Shown: positions 10,519-20,099, numbered from the stretch's first letter. The stretch is 64,000 nt of DNA from Penium margaritaceum (GCA_023375785.1 SZWC01006867.1:63266-127265); one strand, 5' to 3'. The notes: generated from the letters alone by a model not told the origin. A program made the numbers and translations.

Positions 10519-11052
10519 TCAGAGCATATCACCACCTTTGTGATGAACGACGACATCCCCATTTTCATGCTCTGTCTTTAGCTCCTTCTTAGAGGTTGTG
10601 GAGGTTGCATGCTCACGGCATGCCTCGTGGTCTTTGACCACATCAGCTCCTGCAGCACAGAGTTGATCACTGTTGCATGGCTTGTCGACGATTGCTTCGG
10701 CCTGCCGTCCTCTCCCGACATGCTTATCGAAGTCCACGGCCTCTGTTGTGCACGTCGCTTTCCAGTGGCCGCGTTGGCCACACTTGTAGAAGGGCCCCTT
10801 TTGGGTCTTGTTTGAGCCGCCTTGCTCCAAACACGCATGTTGCTTGCCTGCCTCAGGTTGTACCATATTAGCCCCCTTCATGGAGCGTATGGAGTCGACG
10901 ACTCCCACGTTGGTGTGCTGCCCTTCTGCCACCTCTGTGGCCAGATCCGCAGCTCCCCATTGTGCAGTCCCTTCTCCAATGGCCCTCTTGGCCACACGAA
11001 TGGCACTCTCCCTTCTTGGCATAGCTTGGACACGTCCTTTCCTCCCCTTCAT
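10519..11052 (-). pseudogene. F2 gag extension with second, incomplete zinc knuckle
   Basis: This frame overlaps the gag end and encodes FYKCGQRGHWKATC, which matches C-X2-C-X4-H-X4-C except that the first Cys is Phe. It continues with an acidic/basic tail containing one partial copy (VVKDHEACREH) of the repeat found in the downstream ORF. The frame is shared with the protease remnant, so gag to protease was probably one polyprotein before the frameshift near 10.9-11.0 kb. Confidence 0.5.
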
Positions 11053-11701
11053 CTCCCTCTCCTCCTTGAGAGCGAATGCTTTGGGCTGATGCTACGGATG
11101 TCGTCCCTTGCACTACCACGGTGGTTTTGGTCCACCGGTCGCATACGACTTGTGTCCTCTCTTTGAACGTCAATATTTTGTCCCGTGGATCACCATCGCT
11201 GGTGATCCATGACGTCCAACTGTTCGGTTGGTCCAGGAGGAGCGCCGCTACTTGCAAGTGGAGGTTGATGGCCCATTCTGCCTGATGAGAACGGGACACT
11301 ATCGTCTCGACTTCTTGCACGAGCTCCGATGGACTGGTCCCCTCATCGGCTTGGAGGGTGAAAAGCCATTCGATCAGGAGGAGACGTTGCTGAAGACACG
11401 ACGGGTCATGCGCATTGTGGAGCCATACCCAAGCCTCCGCAGCCTTTGTGCATCCTTGGACATGCACGCGTTGTGTCGGGCACTCCTTCACGATCAGAGC
11501 GAGCGCCTCAGTGTTGCGCTTCTCGAACGCCTCCACCTCCTTGACGGTCGCGGACGTAGCAAGAGCTCTGTCTTCACCTCGGACCAGCTCAAGCAGTCCC
11601 TTGTCATCAAGGTAGACCTCCATGGTCCACCTCCACAAGGGGAAGTCCCTCCCGGCAGCCGGGAGGGCGTCCATTATGCTCTCTTGCTCGGTCATTGTCA
11701 T
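10868..11701 (-). CDS. F2 Gag (UBN2-type, CCHC knuckle)
   Basis: The largest intact Gag frame in the window: 277 codons from ATG 11701. Residues 1-60 hold the copia gag start (FPLWRWTMEVYLDDKGLLEL), clearly related to the plus-strand F2 (RWQFDVYLDDKGLLELV). A helical middle typical of UBN2 gag follows. Near residue 235 is a canonical zinc knuckle CHSCGQEGHWRRDC. It assembles the particle and packages element RNA. The start lies about 50 bp downstream of the PBS, a short leader. The frame ends in a basic Gly/Arg/His tail. It has no internal stop, unlike all other gag copies here, but sits in an element without polymerase genes. Confidence 0.7.
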   Translation of the reverse strand: MTMTEQESIMDALPAAGRDFPLWRWTMEVYLDDKGLLELVRGEDRALATSATVKEVEAFEKRNTEALALIVKECPTQRVHVQGCTKAAEAWVWLHNAHDPSCLQQRLLLIEWLFTLQADEGTSPSELVQEVETIVSRSHQAEWAINLHLQVAALLLDQPNSWTSWITSDGDPRDKILTFKERTQVVCDRWTKTTVVVQGTTSVASAQSIRSQGGEGDEGEERTCPSYAKKGECHSCGQEGHWRRDCTMGSCGSGHRGGRRAAHQRGSRRLHTLHEGG

Positions 11702-11751
11702 GGCGCGCGGCGGTAGCGTGAAAGTTGAGGAGCTAGGGTCCTTCTAGGCAC

Positions 11752-11766
11752 GTGAGCTCATAACCC
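11752..11766 (-). other. F2 primer-binding site, half-tRNA type
   Basis: On the minus strand this reads GGGTTATGAGCTCAC, two bases after the LTR terminal CA. It is a decayed form of GGGTTATGGGCCCAC seen in the plus-strand F2 (22835-22849), which is complementary to the anticodon arm of plant initiator tRNA-Met. Confidence 0.65.
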
Positions 11767-11768
11767 TT

Positions 11769-12194
11769 TGCTGGCTCTAGTGGGTGTGGAGGCACCCTCA
11801 AGGATGCCTAGATCTCACTGAAGCACGCTACCAGTGTTTGGGCAGCCAATGGACACCAATGGTGAAGAGTGTGGAGCATAAGGATCACAGATGTGAGTGG
11901 GCAGAACACGTCGCATTCAGGAGATCTGGATTGAAACACATTTTTGTTACTTAGCATAGTGAGATTACATCAGATGATCATAGAATGTGATCTAAGCTTT
12001 CCAAAGCATCCAAGCACGCCAAAAACAGAGCAGTAGAGCCCCTGCTACGGCCGTCGAAGTAACCTTTGGTGGAGCTGCCCACCTGGCCTTCCACTCTAGG
12101 CAACGGGAGGCGCTTTGACCATGACTCGTCAAAGCGCCTTTCCTTGCCCAGAAGTCAAGGAGAGGTTCACCCTGGTCAAGGAGATCCTTATGGT
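11769..12194 (-). mobile_element. F2 5' LTR, inner part
   Basis: Begins TGCTGGCTCTAG on the plus strand and matches the F2 3' LTR from 7610. It is interrupted at 12194 by the F1 insertion and resumes at 18457. The base pairs before the insertion (ATGGT, 12190-12194) form the F1 target duplication. Confidence 0.85.
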
Positions 12195-12885
12195 TGTCAA
12201 CCGGCATGAGGCAAACAGACTAGAAAACAGGGCCGACACAATAGCACCTGCCGTCCCCTCCTAGTGTTTCAGCTAGGAGAAGATATCACCCTGAGGATCA
12301 CGGTTCCACACTGAGCTGTTCCTAGGCAAGCACTTGCTAGCAACTGTGTCTACTTAACACTTAGTCACTTTTGCGCGACGTGCTAGTCAAAGACGAACTC
12401 CTGGGGCTTAGAGCAACCAGTGTCTTCTTTACATTGTTCCTTAGTTGGACAACTCTGTGAGGAGCATCTAAGGCCAGATTGTATAATTAGAATGAGAAAT
12501 GAGCTTGGTACATATAGTCCTAGGCCTGGCTTCTAAAGTGTGTGGGTAGTGGCACTTTTGGGGTGGTCACTCCACACCACCTCACCAGTCCGCCAATTGG
12601 TGCATCCACTGACCGCCCAGTGGCGCACTCTTCTATTGCATGGAGGAATGTTTAAGAAACTTCCCCCCTGTGCAGGAAGGTCAAAAGACCTCATGCGCAT
12701 ATCAAGGCTTGATTGCAGGACCTGTTGTCCCTAAGTCCAACATGCTATCCGTTGCGCTACACTTCTGGTGTCTCGCTTGGACTTGCACCAGGAACAAGGT
12801 TTGGGGGACTTACTCCAAGGGAGCAGTGCATGCCCAGCCTGTCCGTCAAGCCATAGCGGTGGCCATGGGGCAAAGAAGAACAACA
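12195..12885 (-). mobile_element. F1 3' LTR
   Basis: Starts TGTCAACCGGC and ends AGAACAACA on the plus strand. On the element strand there is a TATA-like ACTATATG at 12518-12511, in the position of an LTR promoter. The same LTR occurs at 17760-18451, 23644-24324, 47295-47977 and 54436-55122. Confidence 0.9.
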
Positions 12886-12900
12886 ATCTGTCCCTTGCAC
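12886..12900 (-). promoter_or_regulatory. F1 polypurine tract
   Basis: GTGCAAGGGACAGAT on the minus strand immediately precedes the 3' LTR start TGTTGTTCT. It would prime second-strand synthesis. Confidence 0.75.
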
Positions 12901-12965
12901 CTTAGGCCACCTGCTGTGGTAGTTTTCTTTGGCATGAACATGTAGCTCTAGGTTGTGTTTGTGCA

Positions 12966-13520
12966 TGTCAATTTTCTTTATCTTTAGTTCTGATCTCTCG
13001 CATCCACCATGCCGACTCCTTGAGCACGTGCAACGTGCACGTCGCTCTCAGCGGCTTTGTCAAGAAGTCCGCAAGCATTTTCTTGGTTGCAACGTACTCC
13101 AGTTCCACGACACCGTTCGCGACAAGGTCACGTGAGTAGTGGTACCGAACATCATAGTGCTTTGTACGCTGGGAGATCATGTTGTCCTCTGCCATAGCGA
13201 TGGCACTTTGGTTGTGGATGCGGATGATGGTTGCTTCCTCTTGTGGTGCTTTGATCTCATCAAGCAAACTACGAAGCCATTGCGTTTCCTTGCACACTTT
13301 GGAGAGTGCAATGTACTCTGCCTCAGCAGTAGAAAGTGTGACGCAGTCCTACTTCCTACTTGCCCACGAGACCGCACCATCGTTGAGAAGACAGATAAAC
13401 CCTGAGGTTGACTTCCTTTCATCAATCCGTCTTCCCCATTCTGCGTCAGTGTAGCATGTCAGTCGCAGCAAGTCTGATCCTTCTAAACCTTTAAACCGAA
13501 GTCCAACGTGTTGAGTCTTT
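12966..13520 (-). pseudogene. F1 RNase H domain
   Basis: The C-terminal pol domain, read leftward, contains CYTDAEWG (about 13440-13465), a TLSTAEAEYIAL segment after an in-frame TAG at about 13348 (sister copies also show TAG here; CAG would fit), and the tail KMLADFLTKPL (about 13050-13085). In the IDNQSAI motif the Asp is replaced by His (IHNQSAI, about 13190-13215), removing a catalytic metal ligand. It ends at TAA near 12966. RNase H degrades the RNA strand during reverse transcription inside the particle. Confidence 0.85.
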
Positions 13521-14660
13521 TTGAGGTAGCAAAAAATCCGCTTCACCACTTGCCAATGTTCTAGCCCAGGGTTGGCCACAAACCTGCTCACCTGACCCAC
13601 TGCATAAGCAATGTCAGGTTGAGTTCCCACCATCGCATACATGAGGCTCCCAACGGCGGACTGGTATGGAATGTTTTGCATCTCCCGCCGGTCTGCCTCG
13701 TTGCTTGGTGACATGGAGGAGGAAAGCTTGCAGACGGAGGGCATGGGGGTGATGACGGGCTTGCAGTCCTCCATGTTTTAGCGCTTCAAGACGTCCATGA
13801 TGTACTTTTTTTGGTTGAGCTCGACGGTGCCTACTTTGCGGTTGCGGTGAACAGTAATCCCGAGGTAGTACTCGAGAGGTCCCATGTCCTTCATCTTAAA
13901 TCTGCTGGCCAGATTTTTCTTGAGGTCTGTGAGGGCCTCCTGCGAGGAAGAACACATGATAAGATCATCCACATACAACGCCATGAGAAGCAAGCCACGT
14001 TCGTCCTCCCGCACATAGACGCTGGGGTCATTCATACAATGTGCGAAGGATATCTCAGCCATGAAGCTGTCCATCTCCTTGTACCAGATCCATGGGGCCT
14101 GTTTCAGCCTGTACAATGCCTTCACCAGCTTGCACACCTTACCCTCGGGTATTTTGACACCTTCTGGTACCTCCATTAGCACCTCCTTGTCGAGCTTCCC
14201 ATAAAGGAAGGCTGTCTTCACATCCATCTGGTAGATCTCAAGGTCTTTGGCAGCAGCAATGGCAAGCAAGGACCTGATTGAGGCAAACGTGACAACCGGT
14301 GCAAAGGTCTCATCGTACTCAGACCCTGCGCACTGTGAGAATCCTTTTGCCACAACTCTTGCCTTGTACTTGTCGATGCTGTCATCTTATTTCCGCTTCA
14401 ACCTGAGCACCCACTTTGAGCCCACCACGTGAGCGTTAGGGAGTCTGTCCACCAGCACCTATGTGCCATTTTCTTCGATGGACGCAAGCTCGCTGTCCAT
14501 CGCCTCCTTCCACTTGGACGCATAGGGCCTTGCCAGTGCCTCAGCCACAGTGAGTAGCTCTCCCTGAGCCAAACTGGACCAGCTCAGTCCCGTCCAGCTT
14601 CCTATGTCAGGGTCGTACTTTGGAGTTTGTTTTCTTTGTCGTGTGCTCCGACGTTGCATT
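13521..14660 (-). pseudogene. F1 reverse transcriptase domain
   Basis: Copia RT (RVT_2 type). Visible motifs in order are the KWKEAMDSELASI start (about 14480-14510), SKWVLRLK before a TAA at about 14388, YDETFAPVVTF (about 14285-14320), QMDVKTAFL (about 14210-14235), LYVDDLIM with the catalytic YVDD at 13964-13975, and SAVGSLMYAM (about 13630-13660). Stops include TAG at about 14461 where TGG is expected. The catalytic Asp pair is intact, making this the best RT in the window. It copies the element RNA into DNA, primed by a tRNA fragment. Confidence 0.9.
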
Positions 14661-15155
14661 GCTGGTGGATGTTTGCAATGCTGTTGCTCCTGTGCTGTTG
14701 GCTGCCCTGGAGTTAAGTTTTCCTCTTTTGAAGAGCCACTGGCCTCCGAGCTGGTCTCAAAGGCCTCGGACGTCTCCGACTCTGTGTCGGAGCTCGCCGC
14801 TGCGTCAGCCTACGCAGCCGCTCTCCCTGCCACACCATTGTTCTTCACGGCCTGCTGTACTGGCACCACTTGCCAGTTTTCGGGAGCTTGATCTCTTGAC
14901 TCCAACAGCACCAACCACTCTCCCTGTTTTGGGGCTTGCATGGGATCAAGCATCTCTTCCTTGCCTGGTTTCCTTCCATCAAAGGTTACGTCTCGGCTGG
15001 TGATGAGTCTTCTTCCGGCCAGGTCCCACAAGCGGTATGTCTTGTGGGCCGTCTCATAGCCTACCATAACGCACTTTCGCGCTCTTGCATCAAGCTTGTC
15101 GGCACCCTCACCCACCTGGACCTTTGCCCATGCGGTGCAGCCGAATACTTTCAAG
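14661..15155 (-). pseudogene. F1 integrase C-terminal region and acidic linker
   Basis: Contains the conserved copia block after the integrase core: KVFGCTAWAKV, the CVMVGYETAHKTYRLWD motif (about 15030-15075) and RDVTFDGRK. It then runs into a Ser/Glu-rich linker (SDTESETSEAFETSSEASGS, about 14740-14800) before RT. A TAG at about 14807 replaces the Gln codon expected before ADA; the second F1 copy has the same TAG (at 44745), so it predates their split or is a recurrent mutation. Confidence 0.75.
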
Positions 15156-15890
15156 TGTTATGCGTCCGGATTCTTCCCTGACCAAACTTCTTGTGGCGTC
15201 ATCTGTTTGTTTCCCTTCTTCTTTTCGCGCCTGCCTAGAGCAGCCGTAGGAGTCAGGTTGACAAGATAGCATGCCGTTCTTGCCGCTTCCTCCCATAACC
15301 GTGGTGGAAGCTTTGCATCAAAGAGCATGCTATGCACCATGCCGAGGATGGTCTTATTCATCCGTTCGGCAACACCATTGCTCTGTGGCGTGTAAGGCGT
15401 TGTGGGCTGGTGGTTGATCCCATGTTGCCGCAACCAGTCCTTGCATGCCTCGTACTCTCCGCCATTGTCGCTCCGCATCGCTTTGACTTTCTTTCCGGTC
15501 TGCCGCTCCACCATGGCAAAAAAACTCCTGCAACTTTTCTTTGAACTCTCCCTTTGTTTTGAGGAAGAAGATCCACACCTTGCTGCTTTGGTCATCTATG
15601 AAGGTCAGTAAATACTTGCTACCACCGTTTGACACCGTGCGACAGGGTCCGTACATGTCGGTGTGAATCAGGTCAAGGGCTGATTGTGCGCGGCAACCAT
15701 TGCGCTCAAAGAGCGTTCGCTTGGTCTTGCCTTGGAGGCAAGGTTCACACAGGCTGCCACACTCAACCGCATCCTTCTTGCAACCATCCATGCCACGGAC
15801 CAGCTGTTGTTGTTGGATGACTTGGAGCGTGCTATTTGCAATGTGCCCAAAGTGTCTATGCCACAGATCAGCGTCTTCGTCCTTTGTGGC
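15156..15890 (-). pseudogene. F1 GAG-pre-integrase and integrase core
   Basis: Read leftward there is the zinc-binding region (His residues near 15870, CEPCLQGK at about 15730-15755), then the rve core. The catalytic triad is visible: HTDMYGP (first Asp, 15645-15666), SDNGGEYEA (second Asp, 15450-15476) and NGVAERMNK (Glu, 15354-15380). A +1 frameshift lies in the A7 run at 15518-15524 (T7 on the coding strand), between the first and second Asp, so no continuous integrase can be made. Integrase joins the cDNA ends to nuclear target DNA, giving the 5-bp duplications seen here. Confidence 0.88.
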
Positions 15891-15989
15891 AGAGGATGCT
15901 TGTTCAGTTCTCGTTGGTGTGCTCTCCTACGTTGGGGCCGAGACCACTGGCTCCGCTGCACCCGCATGACCCTCGTCTTCTGAGATCTT

Positions 15990-16400
15990 TGCTACCGTTG
16001 TCTGCAATACGTAGAGTCCGTCAACCGGTGGAACCTGTGCCACAAGATCTTTGCAGCGTAGATGACCTTGATGTCCTCGTTCCTGGCAATGACCGCCTTC
16101 TTCTTTGTGAACACCACCGTCATGTCGTTGTCCATTGTTTTTGACATAGATAGAAGGTTTACCACAAAGGAGGGCATGTAGACCACGTCACGTAGCCGTA
16201 GATCCTTCCCTGCACCATTAACGCTAATGCTCACCACCTTGTCTCCCACACCCTTTGCGTTCACAACGCTACCATTTGCACATCTGAACCGCCGATCGTG
16301 GGAACGATGGAGATAAATCCAGCCTGGTCATTGCTGGAATGATGATCGGTGCCGGAGTCGAGCCCGAAAGCTCCTGGCCTGAGCTTCGCCGCTGCTTTTG
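15990..16400 (-). pseudogene. F1 protease
   Basis: The aspartic protease active site GLDSGTDHHSS lies at about 16336-16366 with Asp-Ser-Gly intact. It is followed in another frame by the conserved MNAKGVGDKVVSISVNG and VVYMPSFVVNLLSMSK blocks (about 16140-16264). A frameshift near 16265-16300 separates active site and C-terminal half. The protease would cut the Gag-Pol polyprotein during particle maturation. Confidence 0.8.
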
Positions 16401-17367
16401 CCGGAGGCATGCTCTGTGCCATCATGTTGGTGGCTTCTTTGCCACCCTTTTTTCTACCTTTGTTCCCACTGCTTCCGCCATCTTCCTTCTTTGGCGACCT
16501 GCACTCTCTTGCCCAGTGCCCAGGTTTGCCGCAGTTGCGGCAGTTGCCCTATCGGTTGGGAGCCTTGCCGCCATTGTTGCCTCCGCCGCCACCGCTTCCG
16601 CTTGTGCCTTTCTGACCAGAGGGTGACCCTTTGCTCCCGCGGCCACCGTATCGAGCGGCATAGGCTCAGAAGTTAGCCTCACTTCCGTTGCTACGCATGG
16701 CCTTGTTTTTCACGTACTCGGACACTGCCGTGTACGTCAGGTCATCCTCCTTCCAACTGCCCATAACGGTGATCATTGGGCTCCAGCTCTCCGGTAGCGC
16801 CATGAGGAGGATCATGGCGTGCATGTTTTCATCAAGGTCCCAATTCATCTGGCGAGCCTCACCAAGGAGTCCTTTAAACTCCTGTAGGAAATCAAAGATT
16901 GATTCACCCTCATTCACCCGCATGCTGATCAGCCGTTGTAGGATGAATAATCTGTTCGCGAGGGAGGTAGACTGGTGAACGCGCTTGAGCTTATCGTAAG
17001 CTTCGGAAGCAAGCGTGTACCCGGCAATGATGGGAACATGCTTTTTGGCAATTGCATTGCTGAGAAATGACATGACAATATCATTCCGCTCCATCCATGC
17101 CTTGTGCTCCGGTGAGCCCACCGCGGGAACCTGCTCCTCTCCCTTCAAAAGCTTGATGAGGCCGCGCACTTTCATTGCCACCTCGAACAGCCATCTCCAA
17201 AGGGGGAAGTCAGTCTCCTCAAAAATGGGGACTCATCCCAAGGGTCCAAGAGCTTGCGGCAGTGGTGTAGCACTCACGTTTGCTCCAGTGGTCTCCCCTT
17301 TGGTAACCACTGTTGAGCTTGAGGACTTCCCTGCGGCAGCCCCCACTCCTCCCCATGGGTCAACCAT
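16401..17367 (-). pseudogene. F1 Gag (UBN2 with CCHC knuckle)
   Basis: The likely start is ATG at 17367, followed by a Gly/Ser/Thr-rich leader peptide. A TGA at about 17233 separates it from the gag core (16666-17181 open), which begins FPLWRWLFEV and contains ANRLFILQRLISMRVNEGES and SWKEDDLTYTAVSEYV, typical UBN2 features. A Gly-rich linker leads to a canonical knuckle CRNCGKPGHWAREC (16505-16546). Further stops lie at about 16663 and 16550. The same gag type is in F3. Confidence 0.85.
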
Positions 17368-17742
17368 TTTTGTTGCCCTTGTCTGCTTCCCACGTCTCTG
17401 CTGCGTTGAGGCCGATGTAGGCTGATGTTAGCTGATGTCTGCTACCGGTTTAAAGATGCAGATCCGTTGCTTACCCCTCCAGCCAATGTCCACCTACAGA
17501 CAGAGAATACACCTATACCAACACACCCGGGGTCTTGCCACCAAGGGCAAAGCTTGTCCTGGTTGGGACACAAGGGTCGTGCCTCCAAGGGCAGAGCTTG
17601 TCCTTGGTCCCTGTGTGCTCAGTGCAGACCAAGCCGTTGGAGCTGATGAAGGTGATGGAGTTGATGGAGCTGATGGAGTCGGCGTGTGCACTTTGAGAGA
17701 GCGTACCAGAGTTGAGCAAAGCGTGCCTTACAACTGGTCAGT
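17368..17742 (-). other. F1 untranslated leader
   Basis: About 375 bp lie between PBS and gag ATG. It contains a repeated GGAGCTGATGGAG-like stretch (17640-17680) that recurs in the F3 leaders (27.68, 34.25, 49.65 and 56.78 kb). No coding signal is seen; it could carry packaging or dimerisation sequences, but that is inference. Confidence 0.5.
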
Positions 17743-17757
17743 GTGGGCCCAAAACCC
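17743..17757 (-). other. F1 primer-binding site, half-tRNA type
   Basis: The minus strand reads GGGTTTTGGGCCCAC, two bases after the LTR CA. It differs at one base from the complement of the plant tRNA-iMet anticodon arm (GGGTTATGGGCCCAC). The usual TGGTATCAGA site is absent here. Confidence 0.75.
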
Positions 17758-17759
17758 TT

Positions 17760-18451
17760 TGTCAACCGGCCTGAGGCAAACGGACTAGAAAACAGGGCCG
17801 ACACAATAGCACCTGCCGTCCCCTCCTAGCATTTCAGCTAGGAGAAGATATCACCCTCAGGATCACGGTTCCACACTGAGCAGTTCTTAGGCAATCACTT
17901 CCTAGCAACTGTGTCCACCTAACACTTGGTCACTTTCGCGCGAGGTGCTAGTCAAAGAGTAACTCATGGGGCTTTGACCAACCAGTGTCTTCTTTATACT
18001 GTTCCTTAGTTGGACAAATCTGTGAGGAGCATCTAAGGCTAGATTGTGTAATCAGAATGAGAAATGAGCCTGGTACATATAGTCCTAGGCCTGGCTTCTA
18101 AGGTGTGTGGGTGGTGGCACTTCTGGGGTGGTCACTCCACACCACCTCACCAGTCCGCCAATGGGCACATCCACTGACTGCCAAGTGGCGCACTCTTCTC
18201 CTACATGGAGGAATGTCTAAGAAACTTCCCCCCTGTGCAAGATGGTCAAAAACCCTCTTGCGCACATCAAGGCTCGATCGCAGGACCTGTTGTCCCTAAG
18301 TCCAACATGCTATCCGTTGCGCTACACTTCTGGTGTCTCGCTTAGACTTGCACCAGGAACAAGGTTTGGGGGACTTACTCCAAGGGAGCAGTGCATGCCC
18401 AGCCTGTCCGTCAAGCCATAGCAGTGGCCAATGGGGCATAGAAGAACAACA
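17760..18451 (-). mobile_element. F1 5' LTR
   Basis: This 692-bp LTR is collinear with 12195-12885 and has TG...CA termini. It would drive leftward transcription of the F1 genomic RNA. Its outer end is followed by ACGGT, the right target duplication. Confidence 0.9.
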
Positions 18452-18456
18452 ACGGT

Positions 18457-18674
18457 TACCTCATTGATGCCCCTGGCGCATTTTGAGCCCATTAGGAACG
18501 AACTCGGATCATTGGCGGTGGAGTATTCCGCCACCCATGGCGGGTACCAGATTCCACCCGCCCAACACCCGATTTTTTGGCTAGGCTAACTTTGTGAATA
18601 CTCACTCAACTGCAGTGGTCGAGCCAGGGAGTACGATCAACGGCACTCATGGCAAGGAGTACACCTTGTCAACA
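18457..18674 (-). mobile_element. F2 5' LTR, outer part
   Basis: Continues the F2 LTR interrupted at 12194. About 80 bp present in the 3' LTR (near 8190-8265) are missing here. It ends CACCTTGTCAACA, followed by the GGGCT target duplication at 18675-18679. Confidence 0.85.
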
Positions 18675-19500
18675 GGGCTGCCCATCACATGATATCATGC
18701 CATTCATCCTTTGTCTCTCTTGGTCCTGTTGGCTCCGGTCACTTTGTCCGGACCGGTTTTGGCCAATCACTCCCTATTCAAGGTGTTGTTTTCCGCTTCG
18801 TTGGTTCCGTTGGGGACCTCTTCCTTCCTGATGTGCTATATGTGCCTCACCTCGAGGCTAGCCTACTCCCTATCACCACCCTTGACGACCAGGTGATGGA
18901 GTTCTCGTCCAGCCAAGGCGTTGCCACAATTGCCCTCAGTTCTTCTGGCCGTGTTGTGCTTCGTTGCGTGCAGTATGATCGCCTGCCTTGTGTACCCGTG
19001 TCGCCCCCCTTGTCTTCCGTTGCCTTTGCTCTTGTTCATATCACCCCAATCTTGTCTCCGGAGCATGCTGACCTCATGCATCATCGTCTTTGTCACATTC
19101 ACATTGCTTCCATTCAGTGTCTCTTGCACCTCCAACCTGCTGCCGGACTTGACTGAGCCACATTTGTACCACTGCGCTTTGCCACATGTCTCGACTGAGC
19201 TCGTGGCAAGATACACCGCTCTCTCTTCACATCAGCCGATTCCACCATGTTGTACCCTCTTGACATGGTCCATGCTAACGTCATGGGTCTCTTACCTCAC
19301 GACCTCCTTGGGGGCCTTGGGCGCAATGTCCTTTGCTTGAATGATGGCTTCTTGCGTCACTGTTGGATGTTGGCTCTTTGCCACAAAAGTGACGTGATTA
19401 AGGTTCTTGAAACCTGGCTTCCCCAAAGCCAAACGTGCAGGTCCTTGCCCCTTGCATGTCTCTCAGAGCGACAGGGGTGGTGAGTTATTTTGCCCGACCT
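18675..19500 (+). pseudogene. F0 protease, GAG-pre-integrase and integrase start
   Basis: F0 resumes after F2 with codons for GAAHHMISCHSS, the residues just after the protease Asp-Ser-Gly. It continues with LFLPDVLYVPHLEASLLPI (about 18820-18880), a typical copia protease C-terminal block. LMHHRLCHIHI (about 19073-19105) is the pre-integrase His region. Frameshifted integrase start follows (PLDMVHANVMG, about 19257-19290), in which the first catalytic Asp is Asn. The remaining integrase core is largely deleted or unrecognisable. 18689-19156 is open but cannot make a functional enzyme. Confidence 0.7.
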
Positions 19501-19564
19501 CTTTTTTCCTTGAATCTCGTGGCGTCCACCTTCATGTCTCTTTGTTCTACTTGCTGCCTCTAAA

Positions 19565-19798
19565 CCATCTAGCTCTTCTGTGCCGCCTGTTGCCTCTAAA
19601 CCATCTACCTTTTCTATGCCGCCTACTACATCTGAGCCATCTGCCTCTTCTGTGTTGCCTGTTGCCTTTGAACCATCTGCCTCTTCTGTGCCGCCTGCTG
19701 TCGCTGACCCATCTACCCTCTTTGTGCCGTTTGTTTCCATTGAGCCATCTGCCCCTTCTATATTGCCTGCTGCGTCTGATCCGTCTGCTTCTACTTAG
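19565..19798 (+). repeat. Coding minisatellite, 36-bp unit, about 6.5 copies
   Basis: Units start at 19565, 19601, 19637, 19673, 19709, 19745 and 19781, exactly 36 bp apart, each beginning CC(A/G)TCT. In one frame every unit encodes 12 residues of the form PSASSVLPVAFE, with substitutions but no indels. It lies where copia polyproteins have a Pro/Ser-rich linker between integrase and RT. A TAG in the last unit (about 19796) ends the frame. Confidence 0.92.
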
Positions 19799-20099
19799 CC
19801 GTCCTCCTCTTTTGTGGTCCCCGTTTCTCCCTACACTCGGGGTGGTTGCCTCCATGCACTTCCCGCTCACTCCTGCCCTCTCGTCTCAGGTGATTCTGGT
19901 CTCCGTGTCCTTGGCCTAGTGAAAACCTTATCTCCCATTGCTCTCTCTGTCGTGCATCCCAGTACTTCCATTGGCTACTCTCTCATTGATGAGGAATTCC
20001 ACCACCCTTGATTCATCAATTGCCATGAATGTTGCCTCCAACTTTGCGACGGCTGGTCTGTCCCCTCTTTCGCTTGAATCATTGACAGTGCAAGGTGCT

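Larger units (their letters stand above)
12195..18451 (-). mobile_element. F1 copia element, complete, nested in F2 5' LTR
   Basis: A 6257-bp leftward element with two LTRs of about 691 bp, half-tRNA PBS, one gag-pol reading path and polypurine tract. It is flanked by ATGGT (12190-12194) and ACGGT (18452-18456), a 5-bp target duplication in which one copy shows a C/T change. All copia domains are present in order: gag, CCHC, protease, integrase, RT, RNase H. By eye the LTRs differ at roughly 20 of the first 230 positions. Coding lesions include several stops, a +1 shift in an A7 run, and a few lost catalytic residues. It is the best-preserved autonomous-type copy in the window but is inactive. 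Confidence 0.92.
7610..18674 (-). mobile_element. F2 copia-type element (non-autonomous), split by F1
   Basis: This is a complete leftward element bounded by LTR termini TG...CA and a perfect GGGCT duplication. Order on the minus strand is 5' LTR (18674-18457 plus 12194-11769), PBS (11766-11752), gag (11701), second knuckle, protease C-terminal remnant, a repeated charged ORF, polypurine tract and 3' LTR (8333-7610). Integrase, RT and RNase H are absent between protease and 3' LTR. It must have relied on enzymes supplied by a relative; the plus-strand F2 at 22.1-25.3 kb is a family member that does encode integrase. By eye the LTRs differ at about one base in ten over their first 250 bp, so the insertion is old. 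Confidence 0.85.

Noticed and set aside
10123-11166. Overlapping plus-strand ORFs rich in Pro, Cys and Leu
   Set aside because: Opposite to F2 gag, knuckle and protease remnant; no independent support.
19565-19798. CRISPR array
   Set aside because: The 36-bp repeats are contiguous without spacers, diverged, and encode a regular peptide; no cas genes and a eukaryotic context.
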